A stretch of 64,000 nucleotides of DNA from Sulfurospirillum cavolei (GCF_000813325.1 NZ_BBQE01000001.1), one strand, 5' to 3'; counted from the first letter of the stretch, positions 25,424-34,121 are shown. The notes: generated by a model not told the origin, from the sequence alone. Numbers and translations: made by a program.

Positions 25424-26893
25424 ATGAAGTCTGACAAAATCATCGAAGAGATTCTAGGTGAGATTGAAAAACACGAAGGTGTCCTTTCCCGTCGTGACGC
25501 TATGAAGCTATTGGCGGCGTCTCCTATTGCCGCAGGCGTTTTAGCAGGTACGACAACGACAACCGAAGCGTATGCTTCTTCCGATGCAAAGGGAAAAATC
25601 GTGATCGTCGGAGGCGGTCTTGCCGGTGTTGCTACGGCGGCAAAATTGACGAATAAACTGTCCAATCCCGACATTACGATTATCGAGCCTAATCCGCATT
25701 CGGTTTCGTATCAACCGGGGCAAACATTGGTAGCAGCCGGCGTATGGCAAAAAAGCGATATTACGTATGATACCGCCAATTTTATTCCCAAAGGCACAAA
25801 ATGGATTAAAGAGATGGTCGTCTCTTTCGATCCGGCAAATAACAAAGTCAAAACACAAAGCGGCATGGAAGTTGCGTACGACTATTTGGTCGTGGCAACG
25901 GGTTTGGTGCTTGACTTTGCTTCGATTAAAGGCTTAGAGGGCGAAATCATGTCTTCGGGCGACAATGAAATCGTTCGTAAAAAAGTGGGCAAAAACGGCG
26001 TCTACTCTATCTATTTTGCCGACGGTGCAGTCGATACGTATAAAGGTATTCAAGAATTGATCGCTAAAGCCAAAGCGCACACGGGAAGCGAAAAACTACA
26101 AGCCATTTTTACCGATCCCGCTACGGCGATTAAGTGCGGCGGTGCTCCTAAAAAGATTATGTATATTATCCACGATCTTTTAACCAAAGCCGGCGTACGC
26201 GATAAAGTCGAACTTACGTTTTGTCCGAGCGGCGATAAGATGTTCGGCGTGCCTGAATACAACGACGCTATTTTTGAACAATTTAAAAAACGCGGCTTTA
26301 AGTGGGAATTTAAAACCAATCTCGTCGCCATCGATACCGAGAAAAAAGTAGCGACGTTTGAATACAAATGGTTGGAAAAGGGCGAATACGACGAGGATTT
26401 GAAAGAGTATACGATGATTCCGATGTCTAAAAATATCGAGAAAAAATATGACTTTATCCACATTACGCCGCCTCAAAAAGCACCCGATCTTGTCGGTAAA
26501 TCTCCGATCGGCTCTTCCAAAGGCTGGGTTCCCGTCGTTAAAGAGACTTTGCAACATGTAACCTATAAGAACGTTTTTGCTATCGGAGACGTTGCCGCTC
26601 TTCCCATGGCAAAAACCGGAGGAAGCGCGCGTAAAGAGTATGCCGTTTTAGTCGACAACTTGATTGCCGTTATGGAGAAAAAAGAGAAATTGCCGGCCGC
26701 ATACGACGGTTATACCGTATGCCCGTTGATTACGAGCCTCGGTACGGTTATGCTTGCCGAATTTAACTGGACGGCAAAACCTACGCCTTCTTTCCCTCTC
26801 GATCCGACGCAAGAGCGATGGATTTGGTGGTTGTTGAAAGTGTATGCCCTTAAACCGATGACGATTTACGGCATGCTATCCGGTAGAGCTTAA
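25424..26893 (+). CDS. Sulfide:quinone oxidoreductase / flavocytochrome c-type flavoprotein with Tat-like signal
   Basis: FAD enzyme of the sulfide-oxidising SQR/FccB family. N-terminal SRRDAMKLLAASP, a hydrophobic stretch and AYA form a Tat-like signal peptide (about residues 22-52), so it is probably exported. FAD motif IVIVGGGLAGVATAAKL is at about 59-75. The redox cysteines expected in SQR appear in IKCGGAPKKIMYI and VCPLITSLGTVMLAEF. The C-terminal RWIWWLLKVYALKPMTIYG resembles the amphipathic membrane anchor of SQRs. The next two genes encode cytochromes, which suggests a periplasmic sulfide-to-cytochrome or quinone electron route. Candidate -10 boxes are at 25315-25320 and 25344-25349. 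Confidence 0.85.
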   Translation: MKSDKIIEEILGEIEKHEGVLSRRDAMKLLAASPIAAGVLAGTTTTTEAYASSDAKGKIVIVGGGLAGVATAAKLTNKLSNPDITIIEPNPHSVSYQPGQTLVAAGVWQKSDITYDTANFIPKGTKWIKEMVVSFDPANNKVKTQSGMEVAYDYLVVATGLVLDFASIKGLEGEIMSSGDNEIVRKKVGKNGVYSIYFADGAVDTYKGIQELIAKAKAHTGSEKLQAIFTDPATAIKCGGAPKKIMYIIHDLLTKAGVRDKVELTFCPSGDKMFGVPEYNDAIFEQFKKRGFKWEFKTNLVAIDTEKKVATFEYKWLEKGEYDEDLKEYTMIPMSKNIEKKYDFIHITPPQKAPDLVGKSPIGSSKGWVPVVKETLQHVTYKNVFAIGDVAALPMAKTGGSARKEYAVLVDNLIAVMEKKEKLPAAYDGYTVCPLITSLGTVMLAEFNWTAKPTPSFPLDPTQERWIWWLLKVYALKPMTIYGMLSGRA

Positions 26894-26924
26894 AATAACG
26901 AACGAATAGAAAAAGGAATAACAG

Positions 26925-27299
26925 ATGAAACAATTGACTTTACTATGTATGACGGTAGCAAGTTTGGCTTTGTTAAGCGGTTGCGGGGATAAACCAAAAT
27001 CGGATGCGGCAAAGTATAAGTATTCCGCGGCGGAAGTTTATAAAGAGACGTGTTTACATTGCCACGGCAATAAGGGCGAAGGCAATCCAGAGAAAAAAGC
27101 TCCTGCGATTAACAAACAAAGCATCCAAGAGCTTGAGATGTCACTTTTTGACATCAAAAACGGCGGTTTAGGACAATCTACGGCAAGCGAGCACGAAGTG
27201 ATGGAACATAATATGAAAAAATTAGCCGAAAAAGGTTATGATTACGACATTAAAGTGATGGCAAGTTACATTTTCAACACGTTTAATATCAGCAAGTAA
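26925..27299 (+). CDS. Cytochrome c lipoprotein, monoheme
   Basis: A 124-aa class I-type cytochrome c. The N-terminal signal with lipobox LLSGC (Cys20) indicates a lipoprotein. The heme motif CLHCH is at residues 43-47, with candidate methionine ligands in the C-terminal half (VMEHNMKKL). It starts 31 bases after the flavoprotein gene with AAGGA upstream. It probably accepts electrons from the flavoprotein or passes them to the cytochrome b/c protein encoded next; this is context-based. Confidence 0.88.
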   Translation: MKQLTLLCMTVASLALLSGCGDKPKSDAAKYKYSAAEVYKETCLHCHGNKGEGNPEKKAPAINKQSIQELEMSLFDIKNGGLGQSTASEHEVMEHNMKKLAEKGYDYDIKVMASYIFNTFNISK

Positions 27300-27310
27300 T
27301 TATCAACGGT

Positions 27311-27339
27311 ACTTCTCGGCGACATGTGAGCCGAGAAGT
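27311..27339 (+). other. Intercistronic hairpin between the two cytochrome genes
   Basis: Perfect 10-bp stem ACTTCTCGGC (27311-27320) / GCCGAGAAGT (27330-27339) with loop GACATGTGA. No U run follows. It may reduce read-through or protect the upstream mRNA. Confidence 0.65.
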
Positions 27340-27354
27340 CTCTGAAAGCGAAGA

Positions 27355-28485
27355 ATGAACAAGCGACAAAATGAAGTTTTCGTATGGCCTTTGTGTACGC
27401 GCATTATTCATTGGATGATCGCACTCTCCTTTATCACCTCTTTTATCACGGCTTTTTTTCACTCGCTTTTTAAATGGCATTTAGCCTTCGGTTGGATTTT
27501 CGGAATTGTTTTGATTTATCGGCTCGTTTGGGGCATCGTCGGTCCAAATTATGCGACGTTCAAAACGTTTAAACTCTCTTTTGCGGAACTGCGATACTAT
27601 TTTGTCGAAAAGGTCCAAAACCGGTGGCGCAAGATTCATGCCGGTCATAATGCCGCTTCCAGTTGGTTTACGATTATCGTGCTGTGTTTCGGTTTGGAAA
27701 TCGTTCTAAGCGGGCTTTTACTACAAGGAACGCAAGAAGCGAGCGGTCCTTTCTGCTTTTTAAACAACGATTTTTTTAAGGCATCGAGGTTCCTGTTTTA
27801 CGTGCATGAATACGGAGCGTATATTCTCGTTGCATGGGCGTTCATTCATATTTCAGGCGTCCTCGTAGAGCAGTTTTACCATAAAACGCATATGCTCTTT
27901 GCGATGGTAACGGGCTATAAAAGAGCCGAGGGCGAAGATACCGTCGTCTCGATTTGGCACCATTTGTTTGCGTACAGCGTGATTGCGATCTCAATCGGTA
28001 TGCTTTATACGATTGTTTACGACGAAAAGAGTTATTTGACGCATGAACGTTTTGCGAAAATCGACTATGTCGCCGAAAACGAGGCTTATGCGCAAAAGTG
28101 CGGAAAATGCCACAAACCCTACCCTCCTTTTATGCTTCCGAGTGCTTCGTGGACGCTTTTAATGGACGGATTATCGAACCATTTCGGCGAAGCAATTAGC
28201 GATCGCAATATTACCCAAAGCGAGCAAGAGAGCATTCGTGCGTATCTTGCAAGCCGTAGTGCCGAAACGTCCTCTCGCAAGTTGGCGTTTAAAACGCTGG
28301 ACTCTTTGGGGACGATGCATCCGATCTCGATGAGTAAAGTTCCCTACTGGCGCGCGGCGCACGAACATATCGATCGTAGCGTGTACAAACGTCCTTCGAT
28401 CAAAGAGGCTTCCAACTGTTTCGCCTGTCACGAAGGGTTTGAGTTCGGTATCTTGGACAATACGCGTATTCATATTCCCCAATAG
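27355..28485 (+). CDS. Membrane cytochrome b561-type / diheme cytochrome c fusion
   Basis: A 376-aa membrane protein. Four or more TM helices occupy residues 10-220, with histidines placed as in prokaryotic cytochrome b561 (RIIHWMIAL, FKWHLAFGW, FYVHEYGAY, WAFIHISGV). The C-terminal periplasmic part (about 235-376) has two c-heme motifs, CGKCH and CFACH, resembling diheme cytochrome c domains. It likely moves electrons between the quinone pool and the periplasmic cytochrome encoded upstream. The direction (sulfide oxidation or supply of reductant) cannot be determined. Confidence 0.85.
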   Translation: MNKRQNEVFVWPLCTRIIHWMIALSFITSFITAFFHSLFKWHLAFGWIFGIVLIYRLVWGIVGPNYATFKTFKLSFAELRYYFVEKVQNRWRKIHAGHNAASSWFTIIVLCFGLEIVLSGLLLQGTQEASGPFCFLNNDFFKASRFLFYVHEYGAYILVAWAFIHISGVLVEQFYHKTHMLFAMVTGYKRAEGEDTVVSIWHHLFAYSVIAISIGMLYTIVYDEKSYLTHERFAKIDYVAENEAYAQKCGKCHKPYPPFMLPSASWTLLMDGLSNHFGEAISDRNITQSEQESIRAYLASRSAETSSRKLAFKTLDSLGTMHPISMSKVPYWRAAHEHIDRSVYKRPSIKEASNCFACHEGFEFGILDNTRIHIPQ

Positions 28486-28530
28486 CGCTCTTTTCATAAC
28501 GTCGCAATTTTTTTGAAACCCTATTTTGGT

Positions 28531-28655
28531 TATAATATAGAACGTTCCTAGCAAACGTCTGACGCGTCGTTGATGCAAGATTTCTACATGTAAGATGATG
28601 TAGCGTATTTTGTGCCTGACGCGTAGGCTCGTTTTGAAACTAAAAACAAAGGATG
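28531..28655 (+). promoter_or_regulatory. pdxJ promoter and 5' leader with direct repeats
   Basis: TATAAT at 28531-28536 begins a leader of about 115 nt. It holds a 9-base direct repeat CTGACGCGT at 28559-28567 and 28616-28624 (57 bases apart) and between them a small hairpin CTACAT/ATGTAG (28584-28589, 28598-28603). The ribosome binding site AAAGGA is at about 28647-28652. No known riboswitch class recognised. Confidence 0.45.
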
Positions 28656-28659
28656 CAGA

Positions 28660-29439
28660 ATGCTTTTGGGTGTGAATATCGACCATATCGCCGTATTAAG
28701 GGAAGCGCGCAAAATTAACGATCCCGATCCTTTGGACGCGCTCTTTTTCGTTAAACGCTCCGGAGCCGATCAGATCACGATTCATCTTCGCGAAGACCGA
28801 CGCCATATGAACGACGAAGATGCGCAAAAAATCATTTCACAATCGCAACTTCCCGTGAATTTAGAGTGTTCGATGAATGCTGAAATTCTTGAAAAAGTGT
28901 TAGCCTTCTTGCCGCATCGAGCGACTTTGGTTCCCGAAAAACGCGAAGAAGTCACGACGGAGGGCGGCTTAGACGTTCTTGCGCATTTCGATGCTCTCAA
29001 TCAGGCGATAAAGCGTTTGCATCAAGCGCAGATCGAAGTATCGCTTTTTATCGATCCTTCCGTGGAGATGATTGAAGCGGCGCATCGTTTAGGCGTTGAA
29101 TGGGTTGAATTGCATACGGGTTTGTACGCCAATATTTATGCGATGTTGTACGCCAATTTGGCTCGAACGCCTCATGCGATTGCCGCGTTGCAACTGGATC
29201 GAAAAACCTTACATGTGAAGTTGGAAGCATCTTTAAGCGAGCTTGAAAATGCCGCAAATTTAGCGCGCCGATTGGGGATGAAAGTCGCCGCGGGGCACGG
29301 TCTGAATTATCAAAACGTCAAGCCAATCGTCGCTATGCCCGCGATCGAAGAACTCAATATCGGACAGAGTATTATCGCGCGTTCCGTTTTTGTCGGCTTA
29401 GAATGCGCCATTAAAGAGATGTTAGGATTGGTCCGATGA
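28660..29439 (+). CDS. pdxJ: Pyridoxine 5'-phosphate synthase
   Basis: PdxJ condenses 3-amino-2-oxopropyl phosphate with deoxyxylulose 5-phosphate to form pyridoxine phosphate. The TIM-barrel motifs GVNIDHIAVLREAR (residues 4-17), DQITIHLREDRRHM (about 38-51), FIDPS, ELHTGLYA, and AAGHGLNYQN near the C-terminus are all present. The length of 259 aa is normal for Campylobacterota. It overlaps pdxA by ATGA; PdxA makes the PdxJ substrate, so the pair is a functional operon. Confidence 0.96.
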   Translation: MLLGVNIDHIAVLREARKINDPDPLDALFFVKRSGADQITIHLREDRRHMNDEDAQKIISQSQLPVNLECSMNAEILEKVLAFLPHRATLVPEKREEVTTEGGLDVLAHFDALNQAIKRLHQAQIEVSLFIDPSVEMIEAAHRLGVEWVELHTGLYANIYAMLYANLARTPHAIAALQLDRKTLHVKLEASLSELENAANLARRLGMKVAAGHGLNYQNVKPIVAMPAIEELNIGQSIIARSVFVGLECAIKEMLGLVR

Positions 29440-30374
29440 AAAAACTTGCCATCAGCATCGGCGATCTTAACGGCGTCGGTTTGGAAATTGCGCTCAGAGC
29501 GCACCGAGAAATTACGAAAGTCTGTAAGCCGATTTATTGCATTAACGAAAACATGTTAGCATGGGGAAGTGCACTTTTAGGAATCGACGTACCCGAAGAT
29601 TTCGAAATTCGCGATTGCGGAAAAGTTTTTGAAATTACTCCGGGCATTTGTTGTGCCGATGCCGGAGAGAGTTCCTACGATTCGTTTATTACGGCGGTGG
29701 CATTAGCTAAAAGTAACGAAGTCGATGCGATCGTGACGCTGCCGATCAACAAAGAGGCATGGGAAAAAGCGGGCTTGGAATATAAAGGTCATACCGATGC
29801 CCTCAGTGATTTACTCGGATGCGAAGCGATCATGATGCTCGGATGCGAAGCGATGTTCGTCATTTTGTACACGCATCATATTCCGCTTCGCGATGTGCCG
29901 CACGAGATCAAAACGAAAAAGCTTAAACCGTTTTTACTCAAAATATACGAAGAACTCGGATGTGAACGTATTGCGGTTTTAGGGTTAAATCCGCATGCAG
30001 GAGATCACGGCGTTATCGGCGACGAAGATAGCGAAATCGAAAAAGCGATTCAAAAAGCCAACCATTTTTTAGAACGTGAAGTTTTCTTCGGTCCCATGGT
30101 TCCCGATACCGCTTTTTCAATCGCCAATCGTGAAAAATTTAAGTATTTCGTTTGCATGTACCACGACCAAGGCTTGATTCCTCTCAAAACGCTCTATTTT
30201 GAAGAGAGTATCAACGTGAGCCTCAATGCGGGCATTATACGAACGTCGGTCGATCACGGAACCGCTTTTGATATTGCCTATAAAAACGCTCAAGAGCTTT
30301 CAACGCTCAGTTACGTCAATGCCGTTCACGAAGCGTTGAAGCTGACCGGTACTAAAGTCTTATTGACCTTTTAG
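29436..30374 (+). CDS. pdxA: 4-hydroxythreonine-4-phosphate dehydrogenase
   Basis: PdxA oxidises 4-phosphohydroxy-L-threonine in vitamin B6 synthesis. SIGDLNGVGLEIALRA at the N-terminus, GHTDALSDLLG, NPHAGDHGVIGDED and MYHDQGLIPLKTLYFEE (metal-binding histidines) are typical. Its 312 aa fit the family. The stop codon overlaps the stop of the convergent methyltransferase gene. Confidence 0.95.
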   Translation: MKKLAISIGDLNGVGLEIALRAHREITKVCKPIYCINENMLAWGSALLGIDVPEDFEIRDCGKVFEITPGICCADAGESSYDSFITAVALAKSNEVDAIVTLPINKEAWEKAGLEYKGHTDALSDLLGCEAIMMLGCEAMFVILYTHHIPLRDVPHEIKTKKLKPFLLKIYEELGCERIAVLGLNPHAGDHGVIGDEDSEIEKAIQKANHFLEREVFFGPMVPDTAFSIANREKFKYFVCMYHDQGLIPLKTLYFEESINVSLNAGIIRTSVDHGTAFDIAYKNAQELSTLSYVNAVHEALKLTGTKVLLTF

Positions 30375-30985
30375 GCTTTTGCGGCAAAACAGAGGATGAC
30401 TTCATACGTTTTGCCGTTTTTGTTCACGGTGTGCGCTTGGACGAAACTCGGTTTTTCAAAGCCGTTTTCGGTGAAAAAACGCACCCACTCTTCCCTTGAA
30501 AATCCGAAATGGTATACGCCCGTGTTGTCCGAGTGAAAACTTCCGTCCTCTTTGTCCAAATCGGCAATCGCTAAGAGCCCTTTGTTTGAGAGGATACGGG
30601 AAAACTTTTGAATAAGGCGCGAAGGCTCTTCGATATGGTGAAACGCCATGGCACTTACGATACGATCAAATCGCCAAGCACCGAAATTTGCATCTGCGTC
30701 CAACGCCAAGGTTTCAACGTGCGACAATCCGCTTTCATCGGCTTTACGTTGAAATTGTTCCAACATCGCGCTTGAAAGATCCGCGCCGACGAGTTTGCCG
30801 ACCAAAGGAGCGATGTTGAGTCCCACAAGTCCGGTGCCGCAACCAAAGTCCAAAACACAGTCGTCTTTTGAAAACGAAACGGATTTCAAGATCGCATCGG
30901 TAATATTTTTAGCAAGGCTTAAACGCATATCGTTTTGATCCCATTTTTGTGCTACGGCATCAAAGCGTTGTTTCGTGTCCGTCAT
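30371..30985 (-). CDS. Class I SAM-dependent methyltransferase
   Basis: A 204-aa Rossmann-fold methyltransferase with SAM motif VLDFGCGTGLVGLNI (about residues 43-57) and the post-I acidic segment GADLSSAMLEQF. The start at 30985 (MTDTKQRF) is preferred because GGAGAA precedes it and the usual N-terminus FDAVAQKWD follows; the longer frame would run deep into the upstream ATPase gene. It overlaps that gene by 26 bases at the end of the nickel-transporter operon. The substrate is unknown. Confidence 0.82.
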   Translation of the reverse strand: MTDTKQRFDAVAQKWDQNDMRLSLAKNITDAILKSVSFSKDDCVLDFGCGTGLVGLNIAPLVGKLVGADLSSAMLEQFQRKADESGLSHVETLALDADANFGAWRFDRIVSAMAFHHIEEPSRLIQKFSRILSNKGLLAIADLDKEDGSFHSDNTGVYHFGFSREEWVRFFTENGFEKPSFVQAHTVNKNGKTYEVILCFAAKA

Positions 30986-31676
30986 ACGTTCTCCAGATAT
31001 AATATTTTTGCGGGTTTGAGGCGTTAAACGTACCACGTAGACCCTGCGGCGTCATCGTGTAGATTGTATCGACGATGGATTCGAGGAACTCTCTGTGATG
31101 CGAAACGATGATGATGCTTTTATCGATTTTGCGTAAAATCGAAACGAGCTTTTGTTGCATGGCATTGTCCAAACCGTTGGTCGGTTCGTCTAAAAGCATG
31201 AGTTTGGGTTCGGCGATTAAGACGCCGGCAAGGGCTACTAATTTTTTTTCGCCTCCGGAGAGATGATAGACCACTTTCTTCGCCAAATGCGAAATGCCTA
31301 AATCCTGAAGCATCATGGCGGTTTTGAGTGCGGCTTCTTCCTTGGGTATGCCTTGGGCAAGGAGGCTAAACGCGACGTCATCCTCGACGATAGGCGCTAA
31401 AAACTGATTGTCGGAGTCTTGAAAAAGATAGCCGATCATCGTGCGCACGGTTTTAAAATCGTCCAAAGAGCGCATCGGTCGGTGAAACAGTTCCAACAGT
31501 CCGCTTTGCGGTAAAGACAATCCGGCGATCATCTCCAAAAGCGTCGTTTTACCGCAACCGTTAGGTCCGATAATCGCAATTTTCTCTTTATGCGAAAGGT
31601 TTAACGTGATGCCGGTATAGAGCGTCACGCCGTTACGTGCGGCGGAAATATTTTTCATCGTTAGCGAACAACTCAT
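30960..31676 (-). CDS. nikO: ECF-type nickel/cobalt transporter ATPase (NikO/CbiO)
   Basis: ATP-binding subunit that powers an energy-coupling-factor transporter. Walker A IGPNGCGKTTLLEM, the ABC signature HLSGGEKKLVALAG and Walker B LMLLDEPTNGLD are present. The start at 31676 overlaps the stop of the upstream permease gene (ATGA). The length of 238 aa is normal. Nickel rather than cobalt specificity is inferred from the NikK- and NikL-like partners and the NikR-type operator upstream. Confidence 0.9.
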   Translation of the reverse strand: MSCSLTMKNISAARNGVTLYTGITLNLSHKEKIAIIGPNGCGKTTLLEMIAGLSLPQSGLLELFHRPMRSLDDFKTVRTMIGYLFQDSDNQFLAPIVEDDVAFSLLAQGIPKEEAALKTAMMLQDLGISHLAKKVVYHLSGGEKKLVALAGVLIAEPKLMLLDEPTNGLDNAMQQKLVSILRKIDKSIIIVSHHREFLESIVDTIYTMTPQGLRGTFNASNPQKYYIWRTYDGHETTL

Positions 31677-32347
31677 AAGATATACCCTTGATGCCAAAAA
31701 AGTGAGATAAGCGTCAATAACGTCGCGATCGCGTCGTTGGAGCTTAAGCTTTGACGACGGCTTAAGGTGTAAATTTCACCTTGAAATCCTCGAAGCAGCA
31801 TCGCTTTTTGCAAAGCGACCGATCGTTCTAAAGCTTTGATCACCAGCGTGCCGATAAATCCCGCCAGCGTTTTATACGATAACAGATCGGTTTTGGGCGT
31901 AAAACCGCGAATGCGTAACGTATTTTTAAAGAGCTCGAGCTCATGGCGAATCAAAAAAATAGATTTACTCGTAAAGAAAAAGAGCGTCGTTATTTTATGC
32001 GGTAAAGCGAGGCGTTGCATCGCAATCGCGATCGTAAATTCGTTACAGCCGTGAAAGAGCAGTAAAATACAAAGCAACATCAGGTTGGAGCGAAGGAGCA
32101 TCAATCCCGCAAGATGCTCTTGGTGTTGCCAATAAAGCGTGAGTGCAATGAAAACGATCAGCGTATTGAGCATGACAAGACGCTTGAAAATAATCAGCAA
32201 AAAGCGTCGTTTGAGCCATGCCAAAAAAAATAAGATCAGCGACATCGAAAGGTACATGTGCGTTTGAAGTGCGATCGTGCAACCGTATACGAGGGCTAAA
32301 AGCAAGGCGACGCAAGGCGTTATCGGCGGGTGGGACGTTTGATCCAA
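31673..32347 (-). CDS. nikQ: ECF-type nickel/cobalt transporter transmembrane subunit (NikQ/CbiQ)
   Basis: Integral membrane T-component. The 224-aa product has about five hydrophobic helices (for example ALLLALVYGCTIAL and LIVFIALTLYW) and the RxxRGF-type coupling motif seen here as LRIRGFTPKTD and MLLRGFQGEIY, which contacts the ATPase. It lies between nikL (28-base overlap) and nikO (ATGA overlap). Confidence 0.87.
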   Translation of the reverse strand: MDQTSHPPITPCVALLLALVYGCTIALQTHMYLSMSLILFFLAWLKRRFLLIIFKRLVMLNTLIVFIALTLYWQHQEHLAGLMLLRSNLMLLCILLLFHGCNEFTIAIAMQRLALPHKITTLFFFTSKSIFLIRHELELFKNTLRIRGFTPKTDLLSYKTLAGFIGTLVIKALERSVALQKAMLLRGFQGEIYTLSRRQSLSSNDAIATLLTLISLFWHQGYIL

Positions 32348-32742
32348 AAGAGTGCTCCAAAGAAAAAGACAATTATAGCCAATCCTAAGGCGACTTTACT
32401 CAAAGGCGTATCGGCAGGCAAGGTTTTGAGCTCTTCTTTTGTGTGGGATTTTGCTTCGTAGTCCAACGTCGCTTGATGCCCCATACCGCCCTCAACGGTA
32501 ATTTTGAAATGCGGCGCAGGCAACTTGATGGAGGCTTTTCCTTCATCGTCGGTTTGAACGCGTGCCAATTCTTTGTCTTGAAAATCTTGAAGCAGGATCG
32601 TGCATTGTTTACACGGAGCGGATTTGGTAAAGTAGCTTTGAACGTATAAACTCCCCTCTTCGTCGTAAGCGAAAAGATTGATTTTATGTGCGTACAAAGT
32701 CGAGATACTTAAAAAAGCGATGATTATAAAACGAACTATCAT
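32320..32742 (-). CDS. nikL: Nickel transport accessory membrane protein (NikL-like)
   Basis: A 140-aa protein with an N-terminal signal/TM segment (MIVRFIIIAFLSISTLYA), a periplasmic carboxypeptidase-regulatory-like beta domain (KINLFAYDEEGSLYVQSYF, about residues 20-90, with a CKQC pair at 44-47) and a C-terminal TM helix (VALGLAIIVFFFGALFWI). The start at 32742 overlaps the nikM stop and has GGAGG upstream; the longer open frame is not supported. The topology and position match NikL, which accompanies NikM in nickel ECF systems. Confidence 0.82.
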   Translation of the reverse strand: MIVRFIIIAFLSISTLYAHKINLFAYDEEGSLYVQSYFTKSAPCKQCTILLQDFQDKELARVQTDDEGKASIKLPAPHFKITVEGGMGHQATLDYEAKSHTKEELKTLPADTPLSKVALGLAIIVFFFGALFWIKRPTRR

Positions 32743-33335
32743 ACGACCTCCAACCATGCGGGTGCGACTTTTTCGATAAAACGAAGTGCAAAAAGCGTGA
32801 TGACGCCTTCGATGAACATCACGGGTAGGTGTGCTAAAAACGCCAATTGTGCGGCACTGACGAACGCTTCGCCGTTTAAGGCTAAGGTAAGCGAGAGCAA
32901 GAACGCCGATAAACCTAAGGGAACAAAGCCGATGCAAAACCATAAGGCGGTTTTTTTCCATAGCGTATGCGGGTGTAAGCGAAAGAGAAAATACCCCGCA
33001 AGCGTCGGAAACGCAAGATTGAACACGTTAACGCCGAGCGTCGTGAGTCCGCCGTAGCCGAATAAAATACCTTGTAAGAAGAGCGCGACGAAAATTGCCA
33101 CAAAAGCGCGCGGACCTAACAGTGCGCCGACGATACCGCCTAAAACCAAGTGAACCGACGTCGGACCTAAGGGAATATGAATAAACGACGCTAAGAAAAA
33201 GAGTGCGGATAAAACGGCGGTTTTAGGAATCTCTTCGTTTTTAAGTGTTTTAAACGCGTAAAAAACCAGTGCCGTCGAAAGAACGGCACCTCCGATCAGA
33301 ATTTCGGGGCGTAATACCCCTTCGCTAATATGCAT
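32739..33335 (-). CDS. nikM: ECF-type nickel substrate-binding membrane protein (NikM/CbiM)
   Basis: Substrate-specific S-component. It begins MHISEGVLRPE, the family-defining N-terminus in which the amino group and His2 bind the metal ion. The 198 aa contain about six to seven TM helices and the HIPLGPTSVHLVLGG motif with further histidines. It abuts nikK upstream and overlaps nikL downstream, consistent with a NikK-M-L-Q-O operon. Confidence 0.92.
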   Translation of the reverse strand: MHISEGVLRPEILIGGAVLSTALVFYAFKTLKNEEIPKTAVLSALFFLASFIHIPLGPTSVHLVLGGIVGALLGPRAFVAIFVALFLQGILFGYGGLTTLGVNVFNLAFPTLAGYFLFRLHPHTLWKKTALWFCIGFVPLGLSAFLLSLTLALNGEAFVSAAQLAFLAHLPVMFIEGVITLFALRFIEKVAPAWLEVV

Positions 33336-34078
33336 TAGTGAATCTTTTCGGTTTTAAGCCACAAAACGGCACCCAGTTCTACCGGATAGCTTTTACCCTC
33401 GTGTTTGATCTTTTCGTCGTCGTCGATTAAAGCGGCAAATCCCCACCAGCCATCAAGCGGTAAAGCCACATGAAAAACACCGTTATTATCGGCTTTGACG
33501 ACTTGTGTTCCGTACATGTCGTTTGGAGCTTTAAGCCCTTGTGTGTTGTAGTATTCGATTTCGATTTCGGCATTGGGGACGGGTTTACCTTTGTAGAGCA
33601 CTTTGCCGCTAAAAAGATTTCCGGCATAAAGCGAGTAAGGGCGTGAAAGCGGAATGATTTCGGCTTTGAGTCCGATGGGTTTATCCCAACCTTCGCCCGA
33701 ATTAAACGCATCGACGATCGTTTTGGTTTGATGACGAATAAACTTGTCTTCCGCAGGTTCGAAGTACGGCATCGGATCGACGTAAAATTGGTATACGCCG
33801 GGTTCTTTGATCGTATATTCGCTTTTCCACGTCGTCATTTTATTTTTTTCGACCGATTGGAGATTGTTTAGAAGCGATGTTTTTTTACCTTCAAAGAAGA
33901 CGCCCGCTTCTTTAGGTTTTTGCATGTTCATCGGTTGTTGTTCAAACGGGTGCGTAAACTCGTATTGAATCAAAACTTTCGGATTTTTTTGTTCGACGAC
34001 CGACTGATCGGTCATAACCGTTTGAAAGTGAGCCAAAAGCGACGTTGCGCAAACCAGTGATGCCAATAATATTTTCAT
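33335..34078 (-). CDS. nikK: Periplasmic DUF4198-type nickel uptake protein (NikK-like)
   Basis: Exported protein (247 aa) with signal peptide MKILLASLVCATSLLA and a DUF4198-type beta-rich body, including EFTHPFEQQPM and a carboxypeptidase-regulatory-like C-terminal half (GKPVPNAEIEIEY). The start at 34078 has GAGGAG upstream. It is first in the nickel transporter operon, and the NikR-type operator lies 19-43 bases upstream of its start. It probably helps deliver nickel to NikM; that role is from family context. Confidence 0.82.
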   Translation of the reverse strand: MKILLASLVCATSLLAHFQTVMTDQSVVEQKNPKVLIQYEFTHPFEQQPMNMQKPKEAGVFFEGKKTSLLNNLQSVEKNKMTTWKSEYTIKEPGVYQFYVDPMPYFEPAEDKFIRHQTKTIVDAFNSGEGWDKPIGLKAEIIPLSRPYSLYAGNLFSGKVLYKGKPVPNAEIEIEYYNTQGLKAPNDMYGTQVVKADNNGVFHVALPLDGWWGFAALIDDDEKIKHEGKSYPVELGAVLWLKTEKIH

Positions 34079-34096
34079 ACGAATGCTCCTCATAAA

Positions 34097-34121
34097 TAAT
34101 ACTTGAATTAATTTGATATTA
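34097..34121 (-). promoter_or_regulatory. NikR-type operator upstream of the nickel transporter operon
   Basis: TAATA (34097-34101) and TATTA (34117-34121) are separated by exactly 15 bases, fitting the TRWYA-N15-TRWYA pattern I recall for Helicobacter pylori NikR; the arms extend to AATAATA/TATTATT. It overlaps the likely -10 region of nikK, suited to nickel-dependent repression. Confidence 0.75.

Noticed and set aside
32743..32961. Longer N-terminus for the NikL-like protein
   Set aside because: The upstream open frame overlaps nikM entirely, is arginine- and serine-rich without pattern, and hides a good signal peptide beginning at 32742.
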